A stretch of 64,000 bases of DNA, from contig JACMNO010000061.1 of NCBI GenBank assembly GCA_014378485.1, forward strand, positions 124,001 to 188,000, read 5' to 3'. Below are positions 62,946 to 64,000 of this stretch, piece by piece. The notes under the pieces are model-generated. The model searched no databases and had not been told where the DNA came from. It was given only the letters and a program-made list of their open reading frames with translations. The translations under genes were made by a program, and so were the position numbers. This DNA is from Bacteroidia bacterium (lineage in GTDB: Bacteria > Bacteroidota > Bacteroidia > B-17B0 > Aurantibacillaceae). Each line of letters begins with the position of its first letter. Position 1 is the first letter of the stretch.

Positions 62946-63456
62946 GTTTTATCTGGTTTAAAAGTTGCTGTTTTAATTCCTCATTGATAATTCCTTTCTC
63001 CTCATCAAAATTTTCATCAAATTTTGGAAGTGAAAATGTAGCTTTGATAGTAGCTCCATAATAAGGCAAGGTTTTTGTCGCAAATTCTAATACTGAAGTA
63101 CCTCCTCTTTCCCCGGGTGACGTTGCCATTAACAGCATCGGTTTATCTTGGAATACCTTTTTTGCTTTACGAGAGGCCCAATCAAACACGTTTTTAAATC
63201 CAACATTATAGGACGCATTATTTTCTGCAAGTGATAAAACAATAAAGTCAGCCTCTTCAATCTTTTTTAAAAATGCTTCCGCCTCTTTAGGAAATCCTAC
63301 TGCTTTTTCAATATCCACACTGAATAATGGTAAAGGAAAATCATTCAAGTCAATAAGATCAACTTCGGATTCCTTAAACAAATGTGCGGCATAATTTGCC
63401 AGTTTTTTATTAATGGAATGCTTACTGTTACTTCCTGCAAAAGCTAATATTTTCAT
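62932..63456 (-). CDS. NADPH-dependent FMN reductase
   Basis: 174 residues, flavodoxin-like. The phosphate loop is AFAGSNSKHSINKKLANY (about 5-22), followed by DLIDLNDFPLPLF and LSLAENNASYNVGFKNVFDW, and ATSPGERGG, as in the NADPH_FMN_red family. It reduces FMN or quinones. It heads a minus-strand set with a small membrane protein and a pirin gene; an inverted repeat at 63484-63548 lies directly upstream and could be its operator. Confidence 0.9.
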   Translation of the reverse strand: MKILAFAGSNSKHSINKKLANYAAHLFKESEVDLIDLNDFPLPLFSVDIEKAVGFPKEAEAFLKKIEEADFIVLSLAENNASYNVGFKNVFDWASRKAKKVFQDKPMLLMATSPGERGGTSVLEFATKTLPYYGATIKATFSLPKFDENFDEEKGIINEELKQQLLNQIKHARS

Positions 63457-63483
63457 ACGTAGATATTATTGTTTTTTAGTTAT

Positions 63484-63548
63484 CATATGGTATAGTCATG
63501 TTATCTTCATTCGTGTTTGTGCTGCTAGCAACATGACTATTTCATACG
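63484..63548. repeat. Inverted repeat upstream of the FMN reductase
   Basis: Arms of 19 bp (63484-63502, ending ATAGTCATGTT; 63530-63548, beginning AACATGACTAT) match at 16 of 19 positions, with 11 consecutive perfect pairs, around a 27-nt centre. There is no T-run. It lies between two pirin-related transcription units and could be a regulator-binding site. Confidence 0.75.
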
Positions 63549-63558
63549 TTATTTAAGT

Positions 63559-64000
63559 TTAAACATTCATTGGTACTTCCATTATTAAGAATTCAGAATC
63601 AGAATTAGCTTTCAAATTTACTTTTTCAATATCCCAGATTCCAAAACCATCCCGTGCATTTAATTCCTGCTCATTGATCTGTAAATTGCCATTTAAATTA
63701 AAGATATATAAACCGTTACCTTTTGATTTAATACTGTACTCTCTCATTGTTCCTTTATCAAATGTTCCTAAATGAAACCAAGCATTTTGATGAATCCACA
63801 CACCTTCATCGTTTGGGTTTGGAGATAAGATTTGTTGTAATTTATTATGTCGGTCTTCTTTCTTTAATGTTATTTGGTCGTAGCGCGGAGTAACGTTTTT
63901 CTTGTTTGGAAAAACCCATATTTGCAAAAATTTCACCGCCTGATCTTTATTTTTATTGTATTCGCTATGCTGTATGCCGCTTCCGGCACTCATAACTTGT
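63559..64000 (-). CDS. Pirin family protein, C-terminal part (partial)
   Basis: The gene runs off the right edge; 147 residues are seen. The frame continues upstream of the first ATG as QVMSAGSGIQHSEYN, a central pirin motif that lies about 90 residues into a normal pirin, so the true start is outside the window. The C-terminal cupin reads FHLGTFDKGTMREYS and DGFGIWDIEKVNLKA. It resembles the shorter YhhW-type pirins and differs from the pirin at 61879-62727. Confidence 0.88.
   Translation of the reverse strand, partial: QVMSAGSGIQHSEYNKNKDQAVKFLQIWVFPNKKNVTPRYDQITLKKEDRHNKLQQILSPNPNDEGVWIHQNAWFHLGTFDKGTMREYSIKSKGNGLYIFNLNGNLQINEQELNARDGFGIWDIEKVNLKANSDSEFLIMEVPMNV

Overview
This 64 kb window is chromosomal DNA of a low-GC member of the Bacteroidota, most likely a gliding, protein-degrading environmental lineage. 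The sequence evidence is a GldB lipoprotein, a type IX secretion C-terminal sorting domain, DUF983, DUF3127, Porin_10-like and PorE-like proteins, LytTR two-component pairs, dipeptidyl peptidases of families S46 and S9, and repeated TAnnTTTG promoter elements. Nearly everything is core or lineage-typical. No rRNA, tRNA, CRISPR array, prophage or transposase gene was found.

Layout. 0-5 kb: start of alaS (minus), then an inserted-looking ATPase gene bracketed by three long palindromes, then an M23 peptidase, an amino acid permease and a lipoprotein on the plus strand. 5-12.6 kb: DUF983 and methyltransferase, serine hydrolase, UPF1-like helicase, FtsK. 12.6-19 kb: a GC-rich intergenic repeat, mtaB, a CDGSH protein, a DPP11-type S46 peptidase, purine nucleoside phosphorylase, lpxK. 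19-26 kb: PHB-depolymerase-like esterase coupled to a type IX cargo protein, then a LytTR regulator, outer-membrane protein and two-component-regulator-type sensor kinase. 26-37 kb: DPP IV, patatin, porin, cation/proton antiporter, a second LytTR pair, an EEP hydrolase, a LolD-like ATPase. 37-46 kb: OmpA/PD40 protein, STAS-like protein, gapN-type dehydrogenase and metH under a SAM-I riboswitch. 46-53 kb: small stress-type proteins, an OmpR regulator, a TPR/SpoIIE phosphatase, an 825-residue protein with about 42 copies of a 10-residue repeat, and a decayed phosphatase tail. 53-64 kb: DUF3127, ansA, folB, nadE, gldB, SprT, tex and a pirin/FMN-reductase cluster.

Most notable. First, metH carries an in-frame insert of about 155 codons that encodes a DUF559 (PD-(D/E)XK, Vsr-like) endonuclease domain. 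It is bounded by 35-bp terminal inverted repeats that are themselves hairpins. Removing it gives a MetH of 1228 residues, essentially the E. coli length (1227), so a compact nuclease element appears to sit inside an essential-type enzyme without breaking its frame. Second, the ATPase between alaS and the M23 gene ends in a PD-(D/E)XK-like motif and is bracketed by long hairpins sharing the core ACCATGAAAATC, with its stop codon inside one of them. The two loci have the same general architecture (nuclease-fold protein plus hairpin ends) and are the best candidates for an undescribed class of small, transposase-less elements.

The functional themes are peptide use (DPP11, DPP IV, asparaginase, permease), surface secretion and gliding (GldB, type IX cargo, OmpA/PD40, porins), signalling (two LytTR systems, an orphan OmpR regulator, a SpoIIE phosphatase) and one-carbon/SAM metabolism (riboswitch-metH, folB).
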